A program made the translations under genes and the position numbers. From the NCBI GenBank assembly GCA_014240065.1, contig JAAZXR010000015.1, forward strand, positions 1-64,000: 64,000 nucleotides of DNA, in the 5' to 3' direction. The stretch is from Myxococcales bacterium (GTDB lineage Bacteria; Myxococcota_A; Polyangia; Nannocystales; Nannocystaceae). Positions within the stretch are counted from its first letter, which is position 1. Each line of letters opens with the position of its first letter. A model generated the notes under the pieces. It ran no database searches. It was given only the letters and a program-made list of their open reading frames with translations, and was not told where the DNA came from. Of the stretch, positions 15,747 through 24,743 are shown in pieces.

Positions 15747-16436
15747 ATGATGATCAAAGTAAACCTCTCTCCTAACCGCAAGCGGCGAAAGGCCGGACCC
15801 TCAGGGAAGAAGAAGGTCGAGACGCAAGTGACGGCCGGGTCAGCGCTGCTCGGCGTCTACTTTGTGGGCTGGTTGATGGTCGGTGGCGGTCTGTGGTGGA
15901 CCCTCTACCAAAAGCAGGCCGACACCGAGGCGAAGCGGCAGGAGGCCGCTCGCATGAAAAAAGAGATCAAAAAGATCAAAGAGCAGATCGATGAAGAATA
16001 TCTTCAGGCGGTCAAGGCTCGCTACGAGCAGCTCAAGGTCGCGATCGCGAAGCTGGAGGCCCAGAAGCGGACCCCAATGTTCGTGATGGACGAGCTCATG
16101 AACGTGCTCACCCAAGGCAAGCTCCCTGACATCGACGAGGAGCAGCAACGGAAGGTGACCACCGCAGATCCGGACGCCGAACTCAATCCTATGTGGGACG
16201 CGTCCAGCGTGTGGGTAACCGAGATGAACGAGAGTGGCAACGTGGTCGAAATGGAGGGTGGCGCGCGAGATGCCTCGGACTTGAGCGAGTTCCTAAAGCG
16301 CCTGCGGGCCTCCTCACGCTTCGCAGGGGTCTCTCACCCGAAGTACAAGCTCGTCGAAGAAAAAGGGACCAGCACCAAAAAGGTCCGCCGCTTCATCGCC
16401 TTTAACCTCACCTTGCGCGTGACCCACTGGGATTAG
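15747..16436 (+). CDS. pilN: Type IV pilus assembly protein PilN
   Basis: PilN is an inner-membrane protein that pairs with PilO and docks PilM through its cytoplasmic tail. The 229-aa product starts MMIKVNLSPNRKRRK (the canonical PilM-binding 'INLSPNR' type motif). A single membrane helix (LLGVYFVGWLMVGGGLWW) follows at about residues 31-50, then a coiled coil and a ferredoxin-like periplasmic domain. Start ATG 15747 lies 2 nt after the pilM stop; a second ATG follows at 15750. A longer ORF back to 15633 lies within pilM and is ignored. Confidence 0.95.
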   Translation: MMIKVNLSPNRKRRKAGPSGKKKVETQVTAGSALLGVYFVGWLMVGGGLWWTLYQKQADTEAKRQEAARMKKEIKKIKEQIDEEYLQAVKARYEQLKVAIAKLEAQKRTPMFVMDELMNVLTQGKLPDIDEEQQRKVTTADPDAELNPMWDASSVWVTEMNESGNVVEMEGGARDASDLSEFLKRLRASSRFAGVSHPKYKLVEEKGTSTKKVRRFIAFNLTLRVTHWD

Positions 16437-16446
16437 GAGTCGAACG

Positions 16447-17085
16447 ATGGCCAATCAATTAGATGATCTCGCGACGCGACCGAAATGGCAGCTAGCCCTC
16501 GTTTGGGTGACAGCCTCTGCGCTCCTTGTAGGTGGCTGGTACTACCTCTACTTTGAAGAGGCGTTGAAGGACAACGCCGCCGCAGCGGCCGACGTGCAGA
16601 AGCAGTCAAAGGACCTCGCGCGCATGAAGGAGCGCCTCGCGAACTTCGAGCAGGAGATGGCGGAAGCCAAAGCGATGGAGCAGGAACTCGAGGAGAAGAA
16701 GCGAAAGCTCCCCCTGAGTTCCGCGACCATTGATCACCTCATGCGCAAGTTTCAGCAGCAGGGGCGCCTCGTGGGCGTCTCCATCGAGAACTGGACGCCA
16801 AGCCAAGAGCAGAAGCTCGATTTCTACGCGAAGATGCCGGTGGATGTCGTCGCCCGGGGGACCTGGCTGCAGTTTGGCGAGTTCTTTCGACGGATCTCCG
16901 ATATGGAGCAGATCGTCAATATTGAGGGAGTCAAGTTTAACCTCGGCAAGTCAAAAGAGAGCGCGGACCTTGAGCTCGATGTCGATTTCATGGCGAGCAC
17001 ATTCCGTTTTCTCGATGAGTCCGAACGGTCGAAGTCTGTCGGTTCGGACGGCAAGAGCTCACGAAAGAAGGGAGCATCGAAATGA
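16447..17085 (+). CDS. pilO: Type IV pilus assembly protein PilO
   Basis: PilO is the inner-membrane partner of PilN. The 212-aa protein has a membrane helix near residues 14-34 (WQLALVWVTASALLVGGWYY), a long coiled coil (about 40-90, KDNAAAAADVQKQSKDLARM and following) and a periplasmic ferredoxin-like domain. Start is ATG 16447 with GGAGT upstream. It overlaps pilP by 4 nt, so translation is coupled. Confidence 0.95.
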   Translation: MANQLDDLATRPKWQLALVWVTASALLVGGWYYLYFEEALKDNAAAAADVQKQSKDLARMKERLANFEQEMAEAKAMEQELEEKKRKLPLSSATIDHLMRKFQQQGRLVGVSIENWTPSQEQKLDFYAKMPVDVVARGTWLQFGEFFRRISDMEQIVNIEGVKFNLGKSKESADLELDVDFMASTFRFLDESERSKSVGSDGKSSRKKGASK

Positions 17086-17672
17086 ATCGACGAAATGTAA
17101 CCCTCAAAATACTTGTGCCGGTGGCCCTCGCGGTGGTCACCCCCATCACGGCGTGCGCGGATGACCCACCAGCGACGGTGGCGAAGAAGGCAAAAGCTGC
17201 GGCGGGGAAGGACCGCTCAGAGTCCGCCAAAAACCGACGCGGTCAGGCCGAGGAACCGGTGCTGGCCGAGGCGCGTGTGAAATCGGATCCGCTGACGCGC
17301 GAGAATTTCGGCCCGGAGATGCGCGACCCGTTTAGGAGTTTCCTCATTGACGAGACCATTCAGGCAGCTGAGGAGGCCCCCGTCATCGCCGAGCGGCAAC
17401 GTGAAGTTCACATGCGGACCTACAACTTCGAGGACCTCTCCCTCATCGGCATCATTCGATCCAAACGCGGCGTCGAGCCGCGGGCGTTGTTTGTCGCCAC
17501 GGATGGGATCAGCGGGACGATCAAACAGGGTCAGTACTTCAGCAGAGCGGAAGTCCTCTTATCGAGTGTCAACACGGGCTACGTGGAAATTGAAATTGTC
17601 GACGAGAATCTAGCAAAAGGGCTGAACCTTACAAACGGGGAAACCCGCGCAATTTATCTCAAGAGAGAGTAA
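17082..17672 (+). CDS. pilP: Type IV pilus assembly lipoprotein PilP
   Basis: PilP is a lipoprotein that bridges the PilN/PilO complex to the PilQ secretin. The signal peptide ends in lipobox ITAC (Cys25). A basic, disordered linker (residues 30-70) precedes the PilP beta domain (about 85-196; LSLIGIIRSKRGVEPRALFV, then GYVEIEIVDENL). The 4-nt overlap with pilO and the single-base overlap with pilQ (TAATG) show tight coupling. Confidence 0.95.
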   Translation: MNRRNVTLKILVPVALAVVTPITACADDPPATVAKKAKAAAGKDRSESAKNRRGQAEEPVLAEARVKSDPLTRENFGPEMRDPFRSFLIDETIQAAEEAPVIAERQREVHMRTYNFEDLSLIGIIRSKRGVEPRALFVATDGISGTIKQGQYFSRAEVLLSSVNTGYVEIEIVDENLAKGLNLTNGETRAIYLKRE

Positions 17673-20600
17673 TGGAGTTCTTCAACATGAACACGCGATC
17701 GCGAAATCAACTTTGGACCCCCCTCAAGGCATTGGCGCTGCCAATCGCTCTGGTCGCAGCCTTCCGCCCCTACGGGAGCGCGGATGCTGCGAATGAGCTG
17801 CGAGTAGCGGCGAACAAATTACCGGCCGGCAAGCTGCTCGCCCCCGGCAGTGTGAATCGGGTCGACGGGCTGTCCGTAGAGGAGGCAGAGGACGGGACCA
17901 CGACACTGCTGCTTCGAGGGACGTCGAAGGCGACGTTTAATGTGTACCGTCTTGAGGGGCCAGATCGGCTCGTCGTCGATATCTCTTCGGCCGCCCGCGG
18001 CAAGGTCGTCCCGTTTATCTCCGCTGATACGTGGGCCGTCGGTCGCGTGAACATCGGGCCTGTCTCCGAAGGAGGTGGCGAGGTGCTGCGCGTCACCGTC
18101 GATCTGAAGCGCGAGTCCAGCTACCTGGTCGTACCAGCCGGCAACGATCTCAACATCACGGTGAGCCCGAGCGAGGTGCCGCCGGAGGCATATTTCTCGC
18201 GGAAGTCGGCCTCTGAGCGGCGGAGCGAGATCCGGCGCATGCAGGCGGACGCCGCGACGGTCAAACACGAGGCAGACAAGCGGCTGAGCGCCGCGCTCGC
18301 AGCCGCTGAGACGGCCCAAGAGCGGGCTCGTGAGGCGGAACATCGGGTTGAATTGGCGGTCTCCGAGTTGAAGACCGCGAAGGGCGAGGGGCGCCGGCGT
18401 GGGCGTGAGCAGCGGCGAATCAAAGAGCGGGAGCGCGAGCTGAACGCGGCCAGGTCCGCGGCCAACAAGGCGCAGAAGCGCGCCGACGGCGCGATCGCGA
18501 AGGCCGAAGGGATTCGGCGCGAGGCGGAGCGTGAGGCTCGCGCGTTGCGCATGGCCGCGCAACAAGACGCGGCCGCGATTCGTGCGCAGGCGAAGGAGTA
18601 CCGCGACGCAGCGGCGAGTCTCAGGAACGAGGCGAGGGTGACGAAGGCGGCGGCCAACAAGTCGGAGGCGGAGGCGCTTCGGCGGATACGCGAAGCGGAG
18701 GCACGAGCGGCGGAGGCGTCGGCTTTCCGGGCAGACGCCAAGGCGGCCCAGCTGGAGGCCGCGTCTTCCCAAGAGGCTGCGAGGATCGCCCGTGGGGAGG
18801 CAGAGCGCCTGCGTGACGCGGCGGCGAAGGCGAAGACCGACGCAGCGAAGAAAGAGGCGAACGCGACGGCGGCGCAAGCGGAGGCGAGGGCGCTGCGCGC
18901 GGAAGCGGAGGCCATTCGCGCGACGGCCGAGCGTATGCGCTCGGAGGGCCTCGCGGCGAAGTCTGCGGGAGAGCGACTGCAGCGAGAGGCGGAGGTGCTA
19001 AAGGACGCCAACTCGAAGGAGGCGGCGCGATTGCGCTCCGAGATGGAATCACAAAAAGCGGCAGCGTTGGCAGCCCGGGCAGAGGCGGAGAGCCTTCGCG
19101 CGACGGCGTTGGCTGCGAGGGCGGAAGCGGAGGAGCTCCGGGCTACGGCCAAGGACGCCGCTGAGCGCGCGCGCGCAGATCGACAGGACGCCGCGAGTCA
19201 GCGCAAGGCGAGCATCGAGTACGCGTTGAAACAGCGTGAGAGCGCGAAGGTGCTCCTCCTCGCGGCGAAAACAGCTGCCCGGTCCACCCAAAATGATCGT
19301 GACGAAGCCAAGGTTCGGAATGAAGAGGCATCACGAGTGCTCGCGGACGCGAGGGCTCGGGCGAAGCATGCATCGAAGGCACAAAAGTCGGAGTACGAGC
19401 GGCTCGTGAGGCACGCGGAGTCGGCGAAGCGCACAGCCGCGAGTCGCGTGGCGGTCGCCGAGAAAAAAATTCGAGAGATCGACACGAACGGGGGCGTGCT
19501 TCGGGATGCGCTCGACGAGCAGCGGTCCGAGAAAAATACGCTGATTGAGGATCTTGAGCGCCGAGCGCGAGAATACGAGACCCTGACTTCGCAGGTAGAG
19601 CAGGCCCGCGCGGCGCTTCGAAATACCGAGTCAGCGTCTGGCAGAAAAAAGGTCGCGTCTCGCAAGGCCGCCAAGAAAATAGACAGCGAACTCGAGGCGC
19701 GCACCGCGAAGCTGCGCGCTGTAGAAGCCCGCCTCGAGGCCGTGGAGTCGACCCTGGCGAAGAAAACGGGCAAGCTTGATAAGCTGTCGGCTTCGCTCGA
19801 TGCGGCGGAGCAGAAGCTGGCGGCATCGATCACGCGCGGTGCTCAAGTCACCACAGTGGAGGAGGAATGGCGTAGCGGAGTCGCCGAGGCGGCCGCGTCG
19901 AAGGTCAAGGACGTCCGCTTTGAGGACGGACCGAACGAGTCGAGGGTCATCATCGAAGTCGAGGGGCCAATGATCTACGCGGGGAGCAACCTCACGCCGA
20001 CGATGAAGCTGCTCGCGCTTGAGGGGGCGGACATCGGTCAGCAGCTCGAACGTAGTCTCGACGCCTCTGGCTTCGGCGGTCCTGTTCGCACGGTGACCAG
20101 CTTCAAGGAGCGCGACACTGTGAAGGTGATCGTCGCCATGCAAGAGGACGCGTCACCGCGTCTCGAAGAGCAGCCCGGGCGGCTCGTTCTTCGCTTCCCG
20201 CGCTCGCAGCCTCGCAAGTCGGAGCCAGCGTCGAACCGCGTGGTCTCCGTGGCGTCGCAGCAGGTCGCGGGCTTCGCGACAGCGCCGGCAGCGCTGGCGA
20301 CGCGAAGCGCGAAACGATCGCGTTCGAAGTGGCGCGGTGAGCGGATCGATCTTGAGATTCAAGACGCGCCGATTAAGGACATCCTCTTGTTGTTCAGCGA
20401 TATCGGCCGCGTGAATATCATCGCCGGCGACGGCGTTGACGGACAGGTCACAATGCGGCTGAACTCTGTCCCGTGGGACCAAGCCCTCGATATTATCCTT
20501 CGGTCGCTGAAGCTGGGGATGGTGCAAGAGGGCAATATCATCCGTGTCGCGACGCTGTCCGAGCTTGAGGCGGAACGCGCCGCTGCGATCGAGAAGGCGA

Positions 20601-21634
20601 ACGCGCAGGTGCGTCTCAAGCCCCTGGAGACCCGGTTGATCCCGCTGTCCTACGCGGCGGTCAGCGATATGGCCGGGAAGGTTGGCACCGTGCTGAGCTC
20701 ACGCGGCTCGGTGACTCCCGACGAGCGGACGAACACGCTCATCGTGATGGATGTGGTGGAGAATATCGCCATCGCGGAGCAGCTGGTCAACAAGCTCGAC
20801 AGCCAAACACCGCAGGTGACGATCGAGGCGCGCATCGTCGAGGCCCGTACAAACTGGCTCCGTGAGCTAGGGATCCAGTGGGGCTTTGACTTCACCGCGA
20901 CTCCCGGTACTGGCAACCCGACGGGGCTGTGGTTCCCGAACTCTCTTGGGGTCGCGGGTGGCAGCGGCGCAGTAGGAGGTCAGCAGATCACCTCTGGGTT
21001 CCTGCTTCCTTCCGCGCAAGCGACGCCGAATTATGTCGTCGACTTGCCTGCGGCAGCCGGTACGGGCGCCGGTGGTGCGGTCGGGTTCTCCTTCGGGAGC
21101 GTCGACGGCAACCTGAACACGAACTTGAGGCTGTCAGCGGCGGAGGACGTCGGTGAGGTCCGCATCATCTCCGCTCCAAAAATCTCGACCCTCGACAACA
21201 CCCAGGCGACCATTGAACAAGGTGTTCAGATTCCGATCTCGCAGGTGTCTGCGCAGGGCGTGAACACACGGTACGTGAACGCGACGCTCGGACTCTCGGT
21301 GACCCCCCACGTGACCAACGAGGGGTCGGTGATGTTGGAGGTGCAGGTTCAAAAGAACGAGGCCGACTTCGTCAACACCGGCGCCCGGGGTGATCCGACG
21401 ATCTTGACCAAGAGCGCGACCTCACAGATGCTGGTGCAGGACGGCGACACAGCGGTCATCGGTGGTATCTTCACCCGCAACCAATCGGTGAACCGCAAGA
21501 AAGTGCCGTGGATCTCGGAGGTGCCGATCCTCGGGTGGTTCTTCAAGAACAAGCGAGAGGCGGACACTCGTACGGAGGTGTTGATCTTCCTGACGCCGAA
21601 GATCATCAACCGCAGCACCAGCATCGGCGGGTAG
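17672..21634 (+). CDS. pilQ: PilQ secretin with a giant coiled-coil insertion, 1320 aa
   Basis: PilQ forms the outer-membrane pore through which the pilus emerges. Domains in order: a signal peptide (1-39); AMIN domain 1 (about 62-165); an Ala/Arg/Glu-rich coiled coil (about 178-728); AMIN domain 2 (about 745-845); a short linker; N0/STN domain (about 890-960, DAPIKDILLLFSDIGRVNI); secretin N1 (about 985-1045); the secretin barrel (about 1060-1312, VPWISEVPILGWFFKN and TEVLIFLTPKII at the end). Typical PilQ proteins are roughly 650-900 residues, so the coil alone explains the extra length. There are no frameshifts or stops. The ATG at 17672 overlaps the pilP stop; ATG 17687 is an alternative. 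A strong terminator follows. Confidence 0.96.
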   Translation: MEFFNMNTRSRNQLWTPLKALALPIALVAAFRPYGSADAANELRVAANKLPAGKLLAPGSVNRVDGLSVEEAEDGTTTLLLRGTSKATFNVYRLEGPDRLVVDISSAARGKVVPFISADTWAVGRVNIGPVSEGGGEVLRVTVDLKRESSYLVVPAGNDLNITVSPSEVPPEAYFSRKSASERRSEIRRMQADAATVKHEADKRLSAALAAAETAQERAREAEHRVELAVSELKTAKGEGRRRGREQRRIKERERELNAARSAANKAQKRADGAIAKAEGIRREAEREARALRMAAQQDAAAIRAQAKEYRDAAASLRNEARVTKAAANKSEAEALRRIREAEARAAEASAFRADAKAAQLEAASSQEAARIARGEAERLRDAAAKAKTDAAKKEANATAAQAEARALRAEAEAIRATAERMRSEGLAAKSAGERLQREAEVLKDANSKEAARLRSEMESQKAAALAARAEAESLRATALAARAEAEELRATAKDAAERARADRQDAASQRKASIEYALKQRESAKVLLLAAKTAARSTQNDRDEAKVRNEEASRVLADARARAKHASKAQKSEYERLVRHAESAKRTAASRVAVAEKKIREIDTNGGVLRDALDEQRSEKNTLIEDLERRAREYETLTSQVEQARAALRNTESASGRKKVASRKAAKKIDSELEARTAKLRAVEARLEAVESTLAKKTGKLDKLSASLDAAEQKLAASITRGAQVTTVEEEWRSGVAEAAASKVKDVRFEDGPNESRVIIEVEGPMIYAGSNLTPTMKLLALEGADIGQQLERSLDASGFGGPVRTVTSFKERDTVKVIVAMQEDASPRLEEQPGRLVLRFPRSQPRKSEPASNRVVSVASQQVAGFATAPAALATRSAKRSRSKWRGERIDLEIQDAPIKDILLLFSDIGRVNIIAGDGVDGQVTMRLNSVPWDQALDIILRSLKLGMVQEGNIIRVATLSELEAERAAAIEKANAQVRLKPLETRLIPLSYAAVSDMAGKVGTVLSSRGSVTPDERTNTLIVMDVVENIAIAEQLVNKLDSQTPQVTIEARIVEARTNWLRELGIQWGFDFTATPGTGNPTGLWFPNSLGVAGGSGAVGGQQITSGFLLPSAQATPNYVVDLPAAAGTGAGGAVGFSFGSVDGNLNTNLRLSAAEDVGEVRIISAPKISTLDNTQATIEQGVQIPISQVSAQGVNTRYVNATLGLSVTPHVTNEGSVMLEVQVQKNEADFVNTGARGDPTILTKSATSQMLVQDGDTAVIGGIFTRNQSVNRKKVPWISEVPILGWFFKNKREADTRTEVLIFLTPKIINRSTSIGG
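18203..19855 (+). other. Coiled-coil insert of PilQ (protein region)
   Basis: Residues about 178-728 of PilQ are almost entirely A, R, E, K, L, D and S, with very few Pro or Gly until residue 600. Heptad-like spacing of Ala/Leu and repeated AEAE/LRAT blocks mark a long helix. The tandem 14-residue pair ALAARAEAESLRAT / ALAARAEAEELRAT lies at 465-492. Confidence 0.8.
19064..19147 (+). repeat. Tandem 42-bp repeat within the PilQ coil
   Basis: Two adjacent 42-bp units (19064-19105, 19106-19147) encode 14-residue repeats differing at one residue. The nucleotides differ at several wobble positions, so this is old duplication or selection at protein level, not a recent expansion. Confidence 0.7.
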
Positions 21635-21656
21635 TCCCGCTGAGCATCCGAACGCA

Positions 21657-21690
21657 GGGGCGCCGTTCCTAAGGCGCCCCTTCGTTTTTT
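21657..21690 (+). terminator. Rho-independent terminator after pilQ
   Basis: Perfect 8-bp stem GGGGCGCC (21657-21664) / GGCGCCCC (21673-21680), an 8-nt loop, then TTCGTTTTTT. It ends the pil operon and means aroK needs its own promoter, which the TATGCT at 21716 could supply. Confidence 0.93.
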
Positions 21691-21715
21691 GTGGTGGCGG
21701 GAGCGCGGGTGGCGG

Positions 21716-21721
21716 TATGCT
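21716..21721 (+). promoter_or_regulatory. -10-like hexamer TATGCT
   Basis: Lies 8 nt before the TTG at 21730 and just after the pilQ terminator. It would give a transcript starting at that TTG. Confidence 0.45.
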
Positions 21722-21729
21722 CGCTATCG

Positions 21730-22254
21730 TTGAAGAGCCGACGACCATGCTTCTTGGTGGGGATGATGGGATCTGGAAAGTCCACCGTCGGCGCGGAGCT
21801 TGCGCGCCGGTGGGGTGTGGTGTTCGTCGACCTCGACCTCCGCGTGGCGCGGATCAGCGGGCTGACCGTCGCCGCGCTCTTCGCACGGAGCGAGGTGGAA
21901 TTTCGCGCGCATGAGGCCGGCGCGTTGCGGTCTCTGGTCGCGGAGCCGGGCTTCGAGGGAGGCGGCGCGGTCGTGGCGACCGGCGGGGGCGTCGTGCTCG
22001 ACGCCTCCAATCGAGCGCTCATGTCGCGGCTGGGCCGCACCTGCTACCTCGATGCGGACGTGGAGACGCTCGTCGCGCGGCTCTCACACCCGGCGGAGCT
22101 CGCGCGAAGACCTCTTTTGGCGGGAGGAGACCTGCGCGGTGAGCTTGTTCGGATCAAGGAGCGACGCGAGCAGTATTATCGAGGCGCAGATATTATCGTG
22201 GACGCAGCCTCGCCGGTGCCTGAGGTCGTCGAGAAGATCGTGGACGCGCTTTGA
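21730..22254 (+). CDS. aroK: Shikimate kinase
   Basis: AroK phosphorylates shikimate at O3, the fifth step of the chorismate pathway. Walker A is GMMGSGKST close to the N-terminus, followed by VFVDLDLRV (shikimate-binding Asp region) and VVATGGGVVLD. The 174-aa length fits the family. The start is uncertain: TTG 21730 gives the usual N-terminus (KSRRPCFLVG) and has TATGCT 8 nt upstream; GTG 21709 has a GGGAG ribosome-binding site and adds 7 residues; GTG 21691 abuts the terminator and is unlikely. It is followed by aroB after 9 nt. Confidence 0.93.
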   Translation: MKSRRPCFLVGMMGSGKSTVGAELARRWGVVFVDLDLRVARISGLTVAALFARSEVEFRAHEAGALRSLVAEPGFEGGGAVVATGGGVVLDASNRALMSRLGRTCYLDADVETLVARLSHPAELARRPLLAGGDLRGELVRIKERREQYYRGADIIVDAASPVPEVVEKIVDAL

Positions 22255-22263
22255 GAGGACAAG

Positions 22264-23430
22264 ATGGCAGAGACTTCAGGAGAGACAGGGAAACAGCGAG
22301 TGAAGAAGCGGGCGATCGCGGTGTCCGTGAACGTCCCCGCGGAGGCCATGAGTTATCCGGTGCTGATCGGACAAGGCCTCCTGGAACGCCTCGGGCCCGA
22401 GGTTAAGCGGAGCTCACACGGCGTGCGGAAGGTCGCGCTCGTGTCTGACGAGAACGTGATGCCCCTGTACGGTGCGCAGGCCATCACCTCATTGGAAGCC
22501 CAGTCCATCGAGGTCTCTGTCTTTACGGTTCCCGCCGGCGAATCGTCCAAGACACCAGAGCGGGCGGTGGAGCTCGTGGCGTCGTTTGTCGAGTCGGGCC
22601 TAGGACGTCACGACGTCGTGGTCGCCTTGGGCGGCGGCGTCGTCGGAGACCTCGCGGGCTTCGCCGCGGCGACTTTCATGCGCGGGATCGCGTTCGTGCA
22701 ATGTCCGACGACATTGCTCGCTCAAGTAGACGCGTCGGTCGGAGGGAAGGTCGCGGTAGATCTCCCCGGGGGGAAGAACCTCATGGGGGCATTCCACTTC
22801 CCCACCGCGGTCATCGTGGACCCGGAGGTGCTCACGACGCTCGCGACACGTGAACTGTCGTGTGGCATGGCCGAGATGCTCAAGCACGGCGCCCTGTTTT
22901 CGAGGGAGCACTTCGAGGCCGTGCAAGCCTCCGCGTCGGGTATTCTCGATGACGCGGAGCAGATTTCCTCGTCGCTCGTGGGCGCGTCGGTTGCGTTGAA
23001 AGCCGCCTGCGTTAGCCGCGACCCCCACGAACTCGGTGAGGCGGGCAAGGGCCGGGTTGTGCTCAACCTTGGTCACACGGTGGGCCACGCGCTCGAGCTG
23101 CTCTCCGGGTACGAGATCGCGCACGGCGAAGCCGTCGGGCTCGGTCTGCGCGGCGCGGCGCGGCTCTCCGAGCGGCGGGGCTTGTGCGAGCAGGGGTTCG
23201 AAACCATGATGACCACGGCGCTCGATACCCTCCGCCTGCCGATCGATCTCGACAATTGGCTCGAGCGCTACGACGATCGAGCGATGATCCGTGCGATTCA
23301 CGCCGACAAGAAGCGCTCCAAGGATGCGGTGAGTTACGTGGCTTTGGAAGGGCTTGGCCGGCCCAGTGTTCTCGCGCTGAAGCCGGCGGAGATTGTCGGA
23401 ATATTGCGTGAGGGGCCGTCAGGCTGCTAG
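22264..23430 (+). CDS. aroB: 3-dehydroquinate synthase
   Basis: AroB turns DAHP into 3-dehydroquinate using NAD and a divalent metal. The 388-aa protein has the NAD-binding segment VVALGGGVVGDLAGFAAATFMRG (about residues 120-142), PTTLLAQVDASVGGKVAVDL, the metal ligand region in GMAEMLKHGALF and the His motifs LGHTVGHALE and IAHGEAVGLG. A polar N-terminal extension of about 20 residues precedes the family core. The start is ATG 22264 with AGAGGACAAG upstream. It is probably co-transcribed with aroK. Confidence 0.97.
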   Translation: MAETSGETGKQRVKKRAIAVSVNVPAEAMSYPVLIGQGLLERLGPEVKRSSHGVRKVALVSDENVMPLYGAQAITSLEAQSIEVSVFTVPAGESSKTPERAVELVASFVESGLGRHDVVVALGGGVVGDLAGFAAATFMRGIAFVQCPTTLLAQVDASVGGKVAVDLPGGKNLMGAFHFPTAVIVDPEVLTTLATRELSCGMAEMLKHGALFSREHFEAVQASASGILDDAEQISSSLVGASVALKAACVSRDPHELGEAGKGRVVLNLGHTVGHALELLSGYEIAHGEAVGLGLRGAARLSERRGLCEQGFETMMTTALDTLRLPIDLDNWLERYDDRAMIRAIHADKKRSKDAVSYVALEGLGRPSVLALKPAEIVGILREGPSGC

Positions 23431-23449
23431 CGTTCCGTGAAGGCCTACG

Positions 23450-24253
23450 ATGAATACTTTTTCATGTTCCCGCACCCTCCTCGCAGCAGTCGTTACGTGC
23501 GCGCTATTTGCGCCAGTTGGGTGCGTCGCAGATGAGGGCCAGAGCAGCTTGATCGTGTTGGGGGTGGTTCCCTTCGAGGAAGGCGGGGAGTGTGTGGCTC
23601 CGAACAACTCCTCGGTGTGGCTCGCCAAAGGGGTGCTCGACGTGAGCTTCGCGGGCACCGGGATGACCCAGCCGGCCGTCATCCAAAATCAGCTGAACTC
23701 ATCGAACAACTTGCAGAACTCGAACATTCAAAACGCCGAGGTTCGCTTGAGCGAGCAGCTGATGGAGATTGTCTTCGCGACAGAGGGCGGCGGCTCGCTC
23801 GGCGCGGTGGAGTTCACCCAGCCGATGGCCGCCACGTCGATCGCACCTGGCGCCAGCCAAGGATTCTTCTTCGACGTGCCATCCTCCATCGTCGACGAGA
23901 TCCGTGACCGCGTGGTCGCGCAGTTTGGCAGCGAGGTGACGGTGCCCATGCTCATGAAGGCCCGGGTTCGTGGGCTACGCTCTGGGACAGGCACCGGTCG
24001 TGACGTCGAGTCGCGCGAGTTCACGTTCCCCTTCGATGTTTGTTTCGGCTGCCTGCGCACCTGCGTGCCTACGACGGCGTCCGTGGACGACGGGATGGGC
24101 GGCACAGTCGACTCGGATCTTTGTAGCTTCGAGAACTGTCTGAACAACCCGGCGCTCTCGGGGGGTTCATGCGGCAACGCCTACGGGGTGCCGGTGTACC
24201 CGGCGTGCTGCACGGGCGCGGCGGAGGATTTCCCCGCGGCGTCCTGCCTGTAG
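23450..24253 (+). CDS. Unknown lipoprotein with Cys-rich C-terminus, 267 aa
   Basis: The signal peptide ends in lipobox PVGC (Cys25). The mature part has a region rich in Asn and Gln (NQLNSSNNLQNSNIQNAEVR), a beta-rich middle, and a C-terminal Cys cluster (CFGCLRTCVP; CSFENCLNNPALSGGSCGNAYG; PACCTGAAEDFPAASCL) suggesting several disulfides. No family is recognised. The start at 23450 has GAAGG 6 nt upstream. It lies between the shikimate genes aroB and aroQ on the same strand, but nothing suggests a metabolic role. Confidence 0.8.
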   Translation: MNTFSCSRTLLAAVVTCALFAPVGCVADEGQSSLIVLGVVPFEEGGECVAPNNSSVWLAKGVLDVSFAGTGMTQPAVIQNQLNSSNNLQNSNIQNAEVRLSEQLMEIVFATEGGGSLGAVEFTQPMAATSIAPGASQGFFFDVPSSIVDEIRDRVVAQFGSEVTVPMLMKARVRGLRSGTGTGRDVESREFTFPFDVCFGCLRTCVPTTASVDDGMGGTVDSDLCSFENCLNNPALSGGSCGNAYGVPVYPACCTGAAEDFPAASCL

Positions 24254-24370
24254 CGTTTTCGGGTGCGAGCGTCGTGCGAGCGGCCGTCGAGGATCGCGGA
24301 TCGCGTGAAACGCGCGGTGCGGTTGCGGCTTGACCCGGAACCACCGGGTCTGCGAACCTTCGACCGCGCC

Positions 24371-24727
24371 ATGAAGGACATTTTACAAAAGATCGTGAAC
24401 GAAACCCCGGGGGCCCGCGCCGCAATCTTGATGGGTTTCGATGGCATCGCGGTGGATCAATACGTGGACCCCGAGGTGGAGGATCCCGATATTGAGTCGA
24501 TGGCGATGGAGTTCTCGTTCCGTTTCATCGAGCTTCGGACGGCCGCGGAGAGCCTCGGTATGGGCGCCCTCAGCGATATCGCTGTGAAGGCAGAGTTCGG
24601 CACATTCCTCGTGCGGGTGCTCACCGAGGAGTATTTCTCGGCCACGCTGCTCGGTGAAACCGGCCATTTCGGCAAGGGTCGGTGGCTCCTCCGGTCGACC
24701 GCTCCTCAGCTCGCTGGAGAGCTCTAA
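24371..24727 (+). CDS. Roadblock/LC7-domain protein
   Basis: The 118-aa protein, MKDILQKIVNETPGARAAIL then MGFDGIAVDQYV, is a small alpha/beta domain of the roadblock/LC7 (MglB) superfamily. Such proteins act as GTPase-activating or scaffold partners of small Ras-like GTPases in gliding and polarity of myxobacteria. No GTPase gene is next to it in this window. GTG 24263 with TAGCGT 6 nt upstream opens a 36-residue N-terminal extension; I prefer ATG 24371 because the extension looks non-conserved, but this is open. It precedes aroQ by 16 nt. Confidence 0.85.
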   Translation: MKDILQKIVNETPGARAAILMGFDGIAVDQYVDPEVEDPDIESMAMEFSFRFIELRTAAESLGMGALSDIAVKAEFGTFLVRVLTEEYFSATLLGETGHFGKGRWLLRSTAPQLAGEL

Positions 24728-24743
24728 CCGCCGCGGGTCGACC

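Noticed and set aside
18121-19152. 343-codon minus-strand ORF opposite the PilQ coil
   Set aside because: Produced by the Ala/Arg/Glu-rich coding strand, which has few stops on the other side; it reads as Ser/Ala low complexity.
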